13,583 nucleotides of DNA from an uncultured Oscillospiraceae bacterium. GTDB lineage: Bacteria > Bacillota > Clostridia > Oscillospirales > Ruminococcaceae. Shown in pieces: positions 6,989 to 13,583 of this stretch. Each line of letters starts with the position of its first letter. Position 1 is the first letter of the stretch. The DNA is taken from assembly GCA_900556255.1 (NCBI GenBank), contig USNZ01000012.1:1-13583 (forward strand), written 5' to 3'. Position numbers and translations under genes: made by a program. The notes beneath the pieces were generated by a model. The model saw only the letters and a list, made by a program, of their open reading frames with translations, searched no databases and was not told the origin of the DNA.

Positions 6989-7131
6989 CGCCGTGCACCT
7001 GTATGGCTTCCCCCTTTGGGGGAAGCTGTCACCGCAGGTGACTGATGAGGGGGTACCTAGCGGACACCTCCCCCTCATCCGGCGCGGGGGCGCGCCACCT
7101 TCCCCCAAAGGGGGAAGGCTTTCGCACGGCG
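6989..7131. repeat. 143-bp palindromic element (MITE-like) in the intergenic region
   Basis: A non-coding, GC-rich block bounded by CGCCGTGC (6989-6996) and its inverted copy GCACGGCG (7124-7131). Inside are nested perfect inverted repeats. GCTTCCCCC and its complement surround TTT at 7006-7026. GTCACC pairs with GGTGAC at 7028-7042. GATGAGGGGG (7044-7053) pairs with CCCCCTCATC (7070-7079). CCTTCCCCC and its complement surround AAA at 7098-7118. The end hairpins are also related to one another, so the whole block can fold on itself. It resembles dispersed palindromic repeats I recall from gut Clostridia. No transposase and no clear target duplication are visible. Confidence 0.75.
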
Positions 7132-7151
7132 GTTAAAATGTATTGTCCTAT

Positions 7152-7180
7152 AAAAAATGTGCCCGCCTAAGCGAGCACAT
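7152..7180 (-). terminator. Rho-independent terminator of the amino acid ABC operon
   Basis: Read on the minus strand, AUGUGCUCGC pairs with GCGGGCACAU (one G-U pair) around a UUAG loop. Six U residues follow (complement of 7152-7157). It lies about 215 bp after the ATPase stop at 7396, with the 139-bp repeat element between. No closer terminator was found. Confidence 0.85.
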
Positions 7181-7211
7181 CAGTTTGCAGAAAAAGTCCG
7201 TTTCCGGGAAA

Positions 7212-7350
7212 TTTGTAGGGATGGGTCTTGACCCATCCGCACATCTGACCGCGCGCAGCGCATTCAATCGCGCCGAATGGCGCGCGGTTTTCTCGTTGCG
7301 CCGTTCTTTTGGCAAGGCAGCAAGGAGGGGTCGAGACCCCTCCCTACAAA
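7212..7350. repeat. 139-bp element with 16-bp terminal inverted repeats
   Basis: The left end TTTGTAGGGATGGGTC (7212-7227) and the right end GACCCCTCCCTACAAA (7335-7350) are inverted copies with one mismatch. Each end also folds by itself: GGATGGGTC/GACCCATCC around TT at 7219-7238, and GGAGGGGTC/GACCCCTCC around GA at 7324-7343. The interior holds a further inverted pair, CCGCGCGC and GCGCGCGG. No real gene lies inside. The first 29 bp from 7214 recur exactly at 13543-13571, so this is a dispersed family, probably a non-autonomous mobile element. Confidence 0.78.
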
Positions 7351-7395
7351 CCAGCCGAAAGGTTGCAAAGGGTGCATAAAGTCAAAGCAGTTTTC

Positions 7396-8128
<733 letters not shown>

Positions 8129-8142
<14 letters not shown>

Positions 8143-8821
8143 GGTTCAGCCCCCTCTCCACACGCTTTGCCAGACGCGACAGCAGCGTAATGACAATCAA
8201 ATACATCACACCTACGATAAACCAGACCTCCAACGCGCGCATGACATTGGCGTTGACGTTCTTGGCGGTGTTGACAAGCTCGGGGAAACCGATGACCGAC
8301 AGGATCGAGGTATCCTTCAGCGTGATGATAAACTGGTTGATGATGGAGGGGATCATCGTGCGGATGGCCTGCGGCAGCACGACCTTGGCCATGGCCCTCC
8401 AGTACGGCAGACCCAGGCTGCGGGCCGCCTCCATCTGACCCTTGTCAACACTCTCGATACCGGCGCGGATGATTTCCGCCATGTACGCACCGCAGTTCAG
8501 CGACAGGCAGATGATGCCCGCCTGCAAGGCCGTGAACATAAACTTGCTGCCGAACAGGTCAGACCAGTGCAGCGTGTCGTTCATCAGCATCGGCACACCG
8601 AAAAACACAAAAAACGCCAGCACGATCATCGGCACACCGCGGATGATATCGACGAAAATCGTAGCGATCACGTTGCAGACGCGGTTTTTCAGTACGCTTA
8701 AAATACCCACAAACAGGCCGATCAGGCAGGCAAAAAACAGGCTCCACAGGGCCAGCAGCAGGGTCTGCCCCATGGCAGCCAGCAGCATGGGGCCGTACTC
8801 GGCAAGGATCTTAAAAACCAA
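8129..8821 (-). CDS. Polar amino acid ABC transporter permease (GlnP/HisM type)
   Basis: A 230-residue inner membrane permease with the family's usual size and several hydrophobic segments. The EAA loop that docks with the ATPase is clear at about 131-150 ([20 protein letters not shown]). [18 protein letters not shown] at 58-75 is the typical second-segment signature. The start codon is TTG at 8821, supported by AAAGGAG 9 bases upstream; no ATG lies nearby in frame. Only one permease gene is present, so it presumably works as a homodimer. An 83-bp gap separates it from the binding-protein gene and contains a terminator, which should lower its expression relative to that gene. Confidence 0.95.
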
Positions 8822-8854
8822 GGCGAAGGACTCCTTTCGGGTTTGGTTGTTGCG

Positions 8855-8890
8855 AAAAAACGGGGCCGCCTGCGAAAACAGGCGTCCCCG
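8855..8890 (-). terminator. Internal terminator between binding-protein and permease genes
   Basis: Read on the minus strand, CGGGG-A-CGCCTG pairs with CAGGCG-G-CCCCG around a loop of TTTTCG, with one internal mismatch, followed by six T (complement of 8855-8860). It lies 14 bp after the stop of the binding-protein gene. Partial read-through would supply the permease and ATPase. Confidence 0.88.
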
Positions 8891-8904
8891 CGCTATTTAC
8901 TTAT

Positions 8905-9741
8905 TTAGCCCAAATACTTTTTCAGGATCTCGTCATACTTGCCGTTGGCTTTGATGTCGGCAAGACCCTTGTTGAACATATCCAGCAGTTCCTGGCTGTC
9001 CTCGCTGAAAACGGCGAAGCCGTAGGGGGCGGGGTCGCTGGCGGTGTCGTCCAGCACCTTCAGGGCCAGACCGCCGTCCTTGATGGACGCCTTCATGACG
9101 GGGGTGTCCTCAAAGCAGCCGACGCACTGGCCGCCCAGAACGGCCTGATACATCGTGGGAGAATCCTCAAAGTAGGTCAGGTCAAAGCCGTACTCGTCCT
9201 TCAGGCTCTCGGCGTAGGTAGCGCCCTGGGTGCCGGTCTTGACGGCGACCATCTTGCCGGACAGGTCGGCAAAGCCCGCAATGTCGGAATCGGCGGGGAC
9301 GGTCAGCGTCTGGTTGGAATCATAGTAGCTGTCGCTGAAGGTCCAGCCGCTGGCCTTGCGCTTTTCGGTGATGGAGGCACCGGCGATCATGCCGTCGGCC
9401 TGGCCGGACTGGCAGGCAGCGATGGCGGCATCCCAGCCCAGGGACTTCAGCTCGTACTTAAAGCCCTGATCCTCGGCAACGGCGGCGACGATATCCACGT
9501 CGATACCCACAAAGTTGCCGGATGCGTCGGTGTACTCGAACGGCTTAAAGACGGTGTCGGTGGCGATGACCCAGGTCTTGTCGGCAGCGGTGGAGTCCGC
9601 AGCGCTTTCGGTGGCGGATGCGCTCTCGGCGGGGGCTGCGCTTTCGGCAGCGGAGGAGGACGCGGTGGAGGCCGCGCCGCCGCAAGCGACCAGGTAAGCA
9701 GCCAAGACGGAGGTCAGACCCAAAGCAATGAGTTTTTTCAT
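8905..9741 (-). CDS. Amino acid ABC transporter substrate-binding lipoprotein (SBP family 3)
   Basis: A 278-residue lipoprotein from the ATG at 9741, preceded by GAGGGAAGG. A longer frame from 9882 would add 47 residues that overlap the promoter and is rejected. The signal peptide has KK at 2-3 and a lipobox LVAC, with Cys20 the predicted lipid-bearing residue. A Ser/Ala/Glu-rich linker runs to about residue 54. The mature domain opens WVIATDTVFKPFEYTD and contains GMIAGASITEKRK at 117-129 and TFSDSYY at 134-140. These are hallmarks of family 3 solute-binding proteins for polar amino acids. It captures the substrate outside the membrane for the permease and ATPase encoded downstream. The ligand is not determined; general polar amino acids or cystine are plausible. 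Confidence 0.94.
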   Translation of the reverse strand: MKKLIALGLTSVLAAYLVACGGAASTASSSAAESAAPAESASATESAADSTAADKTWVIATDTVFKPFEYTDASGNFVGIDVDIVAAVAEDQGFKYELKSLGWDAAIAACQSGQADGMIAGASITEKRKASGWTFSDSYYDSNQTLTVPADSDIAGFADLSGKMVAVKTGTQGATYAESLKDEYGFDLTYFEDSPTMYQAVLGGQCVGCFEDTPVMKASIKDGGLALKVLDDTASDPAPYGFAVFSEDSQELLDMFNKGLADIKANGKYDEILKKYLG

Positions 9742-9855
9742 GTGTAAATACCTTCCCTCAAAAACAAAATGGTACCGCACCCGCCGCACAGCGGGCGTGA
9801 TGCCCTGCGCGGACCCTCTGTTTGACCGCGCCGGGCGTACACGATTTGTAAGTAC
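9742..9855 (-). promoter_or_regulatory. GC-rich structured leader of the amino acid ABC operon
   Basis: The predicted mRNA leader is about 114 nt, long for this window. It contains possible stems GCGCGG/CCGCGC (9807-9812 with 9826-9831) and two alternative stems sharing the same G-run: GGGC/GCCC (9793-9796 with 9802-9805) and CCCGC/GCGGG (9780-9784 with 9791-9795). No known riboswitch class was recognised. Confidence 0.4.
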
Positions 9856-9861
9856 ACTTTT

Positions 9862-9889
9862 ATTATAGCACCGCCAATTCAAAAGTCAA
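9862..9889 (-). promoter_or_regulatory. Sigma-A promoter of the amino acid ABC operon
   Basis: On the minus strand TTGACT (9889-9884) and TATAAT (9867-9862) are 16 bp apart, with GC directly before the -10. Transcription should start near 9855, upstream of the lipoprotein gene at 9741. Confidence 0.87.
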
Positions 9890-9916
9890 GAAAATTTCGG
9901 GGATTTTGGTTAATAA

Positions 9917-9950
9917 AATAAAGTTTTATCTTTATTTCAAAAATAAAGAT
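9917..9950. promoter_or_regulatory. AT-rich alternating repeat, possible operator
   Basis: The 7-mer AATAAAG occurs at 9917-9923, inverted as CTTTATT at 9930-9936, and again direct at 9942-9948. The last two are part of a perfect 10-bp inverted repeat, ATCTTTATTT and AAATAAAGAT around CAA (9928-9950). It lies about 28 bp upstream of the -35 box of the amino acid operon, in a divergent intergenic region of 361 bp. This could be a regulator binding site or an AT-rich promoter-enhancing sequence. No known box was recognised. Confidence 0.5.
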
Positions 9951-10062
9951 TAGTTTCTTCTTGTTTTTTCGCACCGCACTTTACTAAAACAAGCGGCAAA
10001 ATTGCGTGCGGAAAATGCGGTTTCTCCGCCCGATTTCGGCATTTCCGGCAATGTGCACCCTT

Positions 10063-10094
10063 TATAATAAGGCATGCGATATTTTAAGAAGGAG
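10063..10094 (+). promoter_or_regulatory. Probable -10 box and ribosome binding site of the 216-residue gene
   Basis: A perfect TATAAT (10063-10068) lies 34 bp before the ATG at 10103. AAGAAGGAG (10086-10094) is 8 bases before that ATG. No good -35 box is visible at the usual spacing, so the promoter may be weak or activator-dependent. Confidence 0.55.
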
Positions 10095-10102
10095 CGATAC
10101 AC

Positions 10103-10753
10103 ATGCTGCAAACATTAGAACGTAAACCCCATACCTTTGACGCTCAGGTACTTACCCCCGCGCAATTCGACGCCCTGCGCGCGCTGGCCGGCCCCGCCGG
10201 GCTGCCCATGCTGGAAACCCTGCGCCCCGCTTTGGACAACGGGCAGATCGTGGGCGACTTTGCCGGGCAGGAGCAGCTGCAGGCGGCCGTCGCACTGCTG
10301 CCGCTGTACGCGCAGGACGAGCTGCCCACCCTGCTGCGGGCCGCCGGTTTTGGTGCCGACGGCCAGGGCGCCGTACTGACGCCGCCGCTTTTGCGCGGCA
10401 ATTACACGCAGCTGCGCAACTTTTTGCGGTTGTCGCTGCGCTGGGCGATCGAGCGCTACGCCAGCTACCATGTCTGGGCGGTGCAGGTGCTGGATCTTGA
10501 AAATCTGCCCGCCTGCGAGGATCTTTGCGCGCAGTACCTGTCCACAGGTTTAACGCTGCGCGCCGTGCTGCCCCTGAAGGACACCGACGGGCTGCTGATC
10601 TACTCGGCGCGGGGTCTTGCGCATTGGCGCGAACCGCTGCGCCGCCTGCACCTGAACGACCCCGCCCTGCCCCGTGTTTTGGAACGCGGCTACGCGGCGG
10701 CGGATTTCGGCTGGAGCAGCGACGGAATGGAGCTGCTGGTAAGGCCGCTTTGA
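10103..10753 (+). CDS. Unrecognised 216-residue cytoplasmic protein
   Basis: I do not recognise the family. The 216 residues show no signal peptide, no membrane segment and no obvious catalytic motif. The protein is rich in Leu, Ala, Arg and Pro. A helical N-terminal half (to about residue 100) is followed by YTQLRNFLRLSLRWAIERY, and then a stretch of short hydrophobic runs (VWAVQVLDL, TLRAVLPL, DGLLIYSARGL) that could be a beta-sheet. It ends with FGWSSDGMELLVRPL. The start is well supported by AAGAAGGAG 8 bases upstream. It is divergent from the amino acid operon and 118 bp ahead of the DUF3048 gene, which has its own promoter, so it appears to be a single-gene unit. Codon use is like its neighbours. 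A diverged acyltransferase-like fold is possible but not supported. Confidence 0.8.
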   Translation: MLQTLERKPHTFDAQVLTPAQFDALRALAGPAGLPMLETLRPALDNGQIVGDFAGQEQLQAAVALLPLYAQDELPTLLRAAGFGADGQGAVLTPPLLRGNYTQLRNFLRLSLRWAIERYASYHVWAVQVLDLENLPACEDLCAQYLSTGLTLRAVLPLKDTDGLLIYSARGLAHWREPLRRLHLNDPALPRVLERGYAAADFGWSSDGMELLVRPL

Positions 10754-10792
10754 TTTCCCTGCCCGGCGATATGTAAAATTCCCTCGCGCACC

Positions 10793-10821
10793 TTTACAAA
10801 CACAACAAAAGCGGGTACAAT
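10793..10821 (+). promoter_or_regulatory. Sigma-A promoter of the DUF3048 lipoprotein gene
   Basis: TTTACA (10793-10798) and TACAAT (10816-10821) are 17 bp apart. The short leader contains a GCGGCG/CGCCGC hairpin (10839-10853) just before the ribosome site GGAAAGAGG and the ATG at 10872. Confidence 0.82.
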
Positions 10822-10871
10822 ATTTGTAATATGATTTCGCGGCGCTACGCCGCAGGAAAGAGGAAAACAGA

Positions 10872-12083
10872 ATGAAACGTTTTATCGCTTTTGTTGTGGC
10901 GATGCTCTCGCTGTGCGCGATGCTGGCAGCCTGCGGCGGCTCCGCCCCCGATTCTTCGGCATCGCCGTCGACTTCGTCCGCGGCAAAACCCACCGCCGAG
11001 CCTACCCCCGAACCCACCCCCGAACCGTATGAGGCCAACGTCCTGACCGGCGAGAAAAAGGACGAAAACTACCCCGAAGGGCAGCGCATCACCGGTATTA
11101 TGATCAACAACATCGTGGCAGCCCGCCCGCAGCGCGGCCTGTCCAAGGCCGATATCCTGGTCGAGATCAAGGTCGAGGGCGGCATCACCCGCTTTATGCC
11201 CATGTTCGTCGACTACAAGGACATCGGTGAGTTCGGCCCCGTGCGCTCCGGCCGCGACCAGTTCTTCCAGCTGCTGCTGCCCTTTGCCGGGCTGTACGTC
11301 CACGAGGGTCAGTCCGTCGTTATGGACCAGTATGAGCGCAACTTCAACTATCAGGATCTGAACATCGGCAATGTCGGCAACTGGGGCTACCGCGACAACA
11401 ACCGCGTCAACTGGGCCGGCACCACCCGCGCCGGCGGCCTTGCCTACGAGCACACCCTGTACGCCAACTCCGACCTGCTGCAGGAGCAGATCGAAAAGCG
11501 CGGCACCGATATGAACCGCAGCTACAACTCCACCTTCTTTAAGTTTGTGGATTACAACGAGCCTGCGCGCGATCTGTCCAACAGTCAGGACAGCGCTTAC
11601 AGCGACAAGTACGGTCCCATCGTGTCCGACGGCGAGTATGTCGAGATCGAGCACAGCCAGAGCTACAAGACCCGCTTTAACTACGATGATGCGTCCAACA
11701 GCTACAAGATGCAGATGTACTACTACCCCGACAAAAGCTGGCGCGACACCATCGACGAGGCTGCCGGCAACGCCCAGTTGGACTTCACCAACGTCATCGT
11801 GCTGTACACCGACATCCACGTCTACCCCGGCCACGAGGGCACGGACCTGCAGTGCGCCGAGTACGGCGACGGCGGCGTCGGCTACTACTGCTACGGCGGC
11901 AAGTGTGAGAAGATCTTCTGGAAGAAGGGCGGCCCGCAGGATGCGCTGCGCCTGTACTACGCCAACGCGGATGGCCAGTGCAGCGACACCCAGCTGGACG
12001 TCAACGTCGGCAAGAGCTACCTGACCGTCGTGGATGTGGACAGCGCCGAAAACTTCGTTCACACCTCCAACAGTGTAGGCTGA
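10872..12083 (+). CDS. yerB: DUF3048 domain lipoprotein (YerB family)
   Basis: A 403-residue secreted lipoprotein. The signal peptide MKRFIAFVVAMLSLCAMLAA ends in lipobox LAAC with Cys21. A Ser/Pro/Thr/Glu linker with repeated PTPEP follows to about residue 53, then the DUF3048 domain. Conserved YerB features are GIMINN at 75-80, ARPQRGLSKADILVE at 84-98, VEGGITRFM at 101-109 and FGPVRSGRDQFF at 121-132. FWKKGGP and a GKSYL segment near the C-terminus also fit the family. B. subtilis YerB is a membrane-anchored protein of unclear role; no reaction can be assigned. AAAGAGGAA precedes the ATG, a sigma-A promoter lies upstream, and the gene ends with two adjacent stops (TGA TAA). A diverged paralogue follows 67 bp downstream. 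Confidence 0.93.
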   Translation: MKRFIAFVVAMLSLCAMLAACGGSAPDSSASPSTSSAAKPTAEPTPEPTPEPYEANVLTGEKKDENYPEGQRITGIMINNIVAARPQRGLSKADILVEIKVEGGITRFMPMFVDYKDIGEFGPVRSGRDQFFQLLLPFAGLYVHEGQSVVMDQYERNFNYQDLNIGNVGNWGYRDNNRVNWAGTTRAGGLAYEHTLYANSDLLQEQIEKRGTDMNRSYNSTFFKFVDYNEPARDLSNSQDSAYSDKYGPIVSDGEYVEIEHSQSYKTRFNYDDASNSYKMQMYYYPDKSWRDTIDEAAGNAQLDFTNVIVLYTDIHVYPGHEGTDLQCAEYGDGGVGYYCYGGKCEKIFWKKGGPQDALRLYYANADGQCSDTQLDVNVGKSYLTVVDVDSAENFVHTSNSVG

Positions 12084-12094
12084 TAAAACACCCC

Positions 12095-12128
12095 GGCGCG
12101 GCGGCCTGTGCGGTCAGCCGCGCCTTTT
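12095..12128 (+). terminator. Probable terminator between the two DUF3048 genes
   Basis: GGCGCGGC (12095-12102) and GCCGCGCC (12117-12124) form an 8-bp perfect stem with a 14-nt loop, followed by TTTT. The T-run is short, so termination may be partial. No promoter was found between it and the downstream gene, which would then depend on read-through. Confidence 0.62.
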
Positions 12129-12150
12129 CGCAATGTAAATGGTACTGCTT

Positions 12151-13524
12151 ATGAAAAAACTGCAAAAATTGGCGGCCGTGCTGCTGGCTGCCGCACTGCT
12201 GGCGGGCTGCGCCGCGGCGGGCAGCTCCTCTGCCGCCCCTGCGCCCTCCCCGACACCCACGGCGACCCCCACCCCGACCCCGACGCCCGCAGAACCGGCG
12301 CTGGACTTCAACCCGCTGACCGGCATCGCCGACGCGGATCATGCCAACTGCCGCCCCGTGGCCGTGACGCTGCGCACCATCTACGGCGCACAGCCCCAGT
12401 GGGGCGTGGCTTCGGCGGACGTACTGCTGCAGGGCACCGTTGTGGGCACCACGCCCGCCATGCTGGCGCTGTACGGCAAGGTGGATGAGATCGGCAAGGT
12501 CGGCCCCGTGGGTGAGGTCGGCGACCCGCTGCTGCAATTTGCCCTGCCGCTGAACGCCGTGCCCGTGCATATCGGCAAAAATGTCTATGCCTCCAACCTG
12601 CTCAACACGCTGGGGTATCAGGACGTGGACGGCCTGCACGTGGGCAAGACAGCCTTTTTCTTTGACACCGACCGCCAGCTGTCCGGCTACCGCGAGGAAA
12701 ACTGCTTTTACACCACCGCCGACGGCGTGCGCGCCGGGCTGGAATTTTACGGTGCCTCCACCAACGGCGAGACCGCGCCGCTGTTCCGCTTTTCTGCCGA
12801 GCCTGCGCCGATGCCGCAAACCCAAAACGGCACGACACTGAGCATCGCCTTTTCGGCCGACGGCACCGAGCAGCTGGTCTATGACGCCGAAACGGCGCTG
12901 TACACCAAGCTGAACACCGACGGCACCCCGCTGACCGACGCAGAAAACGGCGAAACAGCGCGGTTTACCAACGTGTTTGTACTGTATGCGTCCAGCGGCA
13001 TCAAGGACGACGGCCACACCCGCCAGTACGATTTGACCGGCGGCGACGGGCTGTACCTGTACGGCGGCGCATGGCGGGCCATCACCTGGACAAAGGAGGA
13101 CGCCACCGCCCCGCTGGAGCTGAAAGAGACCGACGGTACCCCGCTGACGGTCAGCCCCGGCAAGAGTTATATCGCCGTTTGGGGCGGCTACTACGGCCAG
13201 ACGCTGGCCGTGACCGCCGCCGACGGCACCCCGCAGGAGCTGCCCGCCAAGCCCGCCCTGCTGGAAAGCGGCATCTCCGATGAGGCAGCCGCCGCGGCAC
13301 AGGCCCAGCTGGACGCCCAGCAGGCCCTGACCGACGCGCAGGACAACCTGGACCGCGCCAACGCGGATCTGGCATCGGTGCAGTCGGAGCTGGAGGCGGT
13401 CAACACTGCCCTGGCCGACGACCCCGAAAACGCCGAGCTTATCGCCAAGCGGGACGAGCTGACCGCCAAAATCGACGAACTGAACCAGACCATCGCCGCA
13501 AATCAGGCCCTGCTGGCGGGATAA
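12151..13524 (+). CDS. Diverged DUF3048-like lipoprotein with C-terminal coiled coil
   Basis: A 457-residue lipoprotein. The ATG at 12151 is chosen because it gives a normal signal peptide (MKKLQKL, hydrophobic core, lipobox LAGC with Cys20); the in-frame ATG at 12139 would add four residues. Neither start has a visible ribosome binding site. A PT-repeat linker runs to about residue 48, followed by NPLTGI as in DUF3048 proteins. Aligned by eye to the upstream paralogue, the domain keeps its spacing but loses the conserved residues. GIMINN becomes AVTLRT, GGITRF becomes GTTPAM and GPVRSGR becomes GPVGEVG. Residues about 377-453, rich in Ala, Asp, Glu, Leu and Gln with heptad-like spacing, form a probable coiled coil absent from the paralogue. 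Likely surface-anchored and structural or binding in role; the function is unknown. Confidence 0.88.
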   Translation: MKKLQKLAAVLLAAALLAGCAAAGSSSAAPAPSPTPTATPTPTPTPAEPALDFNPLTGIADADHANCRPVAVTLRTIYGAQPQWGVASADVLLQGTVVGTTPAMLALYGKVDEIGKVGPVGEVGDPLLQFALPLNAVPVHIGKNVYASNLLNTLGYQDVDGLHVGKTAFFFDTDRQLSGYREENCFYTTADGVRAGLEFYGASTNGETAPLFRFSAEPAPMPQTQNGTTLSIAFSADGTEQLVYDAETALYTKLNTDGTPLTDAENGETARFTNVFVLYASSGIKDDGHTRQYDLTGGDGLYLYGGAWRAITWTKEDATAPLELKETDGTPLTVSPGKSYIAVWGGYYGQTLAVTAADGTPQELPAKPALLESGISDEAAAAAQAQLDAQQALTDAQDNLDRANADLASVQSELEAVNTALADDPENAELIAKRDELTAKIDELNQTIAANQALLAG

Positions 13525-13542
13525 CACATTTTCGGGTAGTAA

Positions 13543-13583
13543 TGTAGGGATGGGTCTTGACCCATCCGCACCGCTGGCTGCGC
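13543..13583. repeat. Second copy (partial) of the TGTAGGGA-ended repeat
   Basis: Bases 13543-13571 are identical to 7214-7242, including the self-complementary GGATGGGTC/GACCCATCC. After that the two copies diverge. The copy is cut by the window edge, 19 bp after the stop of the coiled-coil lipoprotein gene, where its hairpin might also help end transcription. Confidence 0.75.

Noticed and set aside
6989..7350. CRISPR array from the repeated palindromes
   Set aside because: There are no evenly spaced identical repeats with unique spacers; the two blocks are different inverted-repeat elements.
7143..7379. Small plus-strand open frame of 78 codons
   Set aside because: It runs through the terminator and the inverted-repeat element, has no ribosome site and no recognisable protein features.
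9742..9882. 47-residue N-terminal extension of the binding lipoprotein
   Set aside because: It would overlap the promoter and leader and bury the lipoprotein signal peptide; the ATG at 9741 has a ribosome site.
9884..9898. Possible CodY-type box overlapping the -35 of the amino acid operon
   Set aside because: About 11 of 15 positions match and the second half is poor; not convincing.
12238..12294. Short tandem DNA repeat in the second DUF3048 gene
   Set aside because: It is simply the Pro-Thr linker common after lipoprotein signal peptides, not an independent repeat or array.
12001..13527. Long minus-strand open frame (508 codons) opposite the second DUF3048 gene, and a similar 405-codon frame at 10845-12062
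   Set aside because: Both are low-complexity Gly/Val/Arg-rich mirrors of clearly coding plus-strand lipoprotein genes.

Overview
The window is GC-rich, with lipoprotein, ABC-transporter and DUF3048 genes, sigma-A-type promoters and AGGAGG-type ribosome binding sites. It also carries dispersed GC-rich palindromic elements. This points to a Gram-positive gut Clostridia member, most likely Oscillospiraceae/Ruminococcaceae of the Faecalibacterium-Subdoligranulum-Gemmiger kind. That placement is inferred from gene style and repeats, not from a marker gene.

Region 1 (1-6970, all minus strand) is one tightly packed surface-polysaccharide operon read from a clear promoter at 6942-6970. Gene order is Wzm-type ABC permease, Wzt-type ATPase with a C-terminal substrate-recognition domain, GT52-like glycosyltransferase, KdsB-like CMP-sugar synthetase, a DRE-TIM pyruvate aldolase fused to a second domain, KdsC-like HAD phosphatase, and a GT4 glycosyltransferase. 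The middle four look like a self-contained pathway: an aldolase makes a 3-deoxy-2-ulosonic acid, a phosphatase trims it, a cytidylyltransferase activates it with CTP and a GT52-type enzyme transfers it. The ABC pair would export the glycan. No KdsA or NeuB (PEP-dependent synthase) is present in the window; the aldolase sits where one would be expected. This is the best candidate for an undescribed system here. The GT4 gene is interrupted at about position 102: the last 34 codons in the window read, in frame, as a segment of RNA polymerase beta' (RpoC). This is either a rearrangement or an assembly chimera.

Region 2 (6971-7395) has no gene. It holds a 143-bp palindromic element, a minus-strand terminator, and a 139-bp element with 16-bp terminal inverted repeats. 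One end of the latter recurs at the right edge of the window (13543 onward).

Region 3 (7396-9889, minus strand) is a three-gene polar amino acid ABC uptake operon (lipoprotein binding protein, permease, ATPase). It has its own promoter, a long GC-rich leader and an internal terminator after the binding-protein gene.

Region 4 (9890-13583, plus strand) has an AT-rich control region, an unrecognised 216-residue protein, a YerB/DUF3048 lipoprotein, and a second, strongly diverged DUF3048 lipoprotein with a C-terminal coiled coil.
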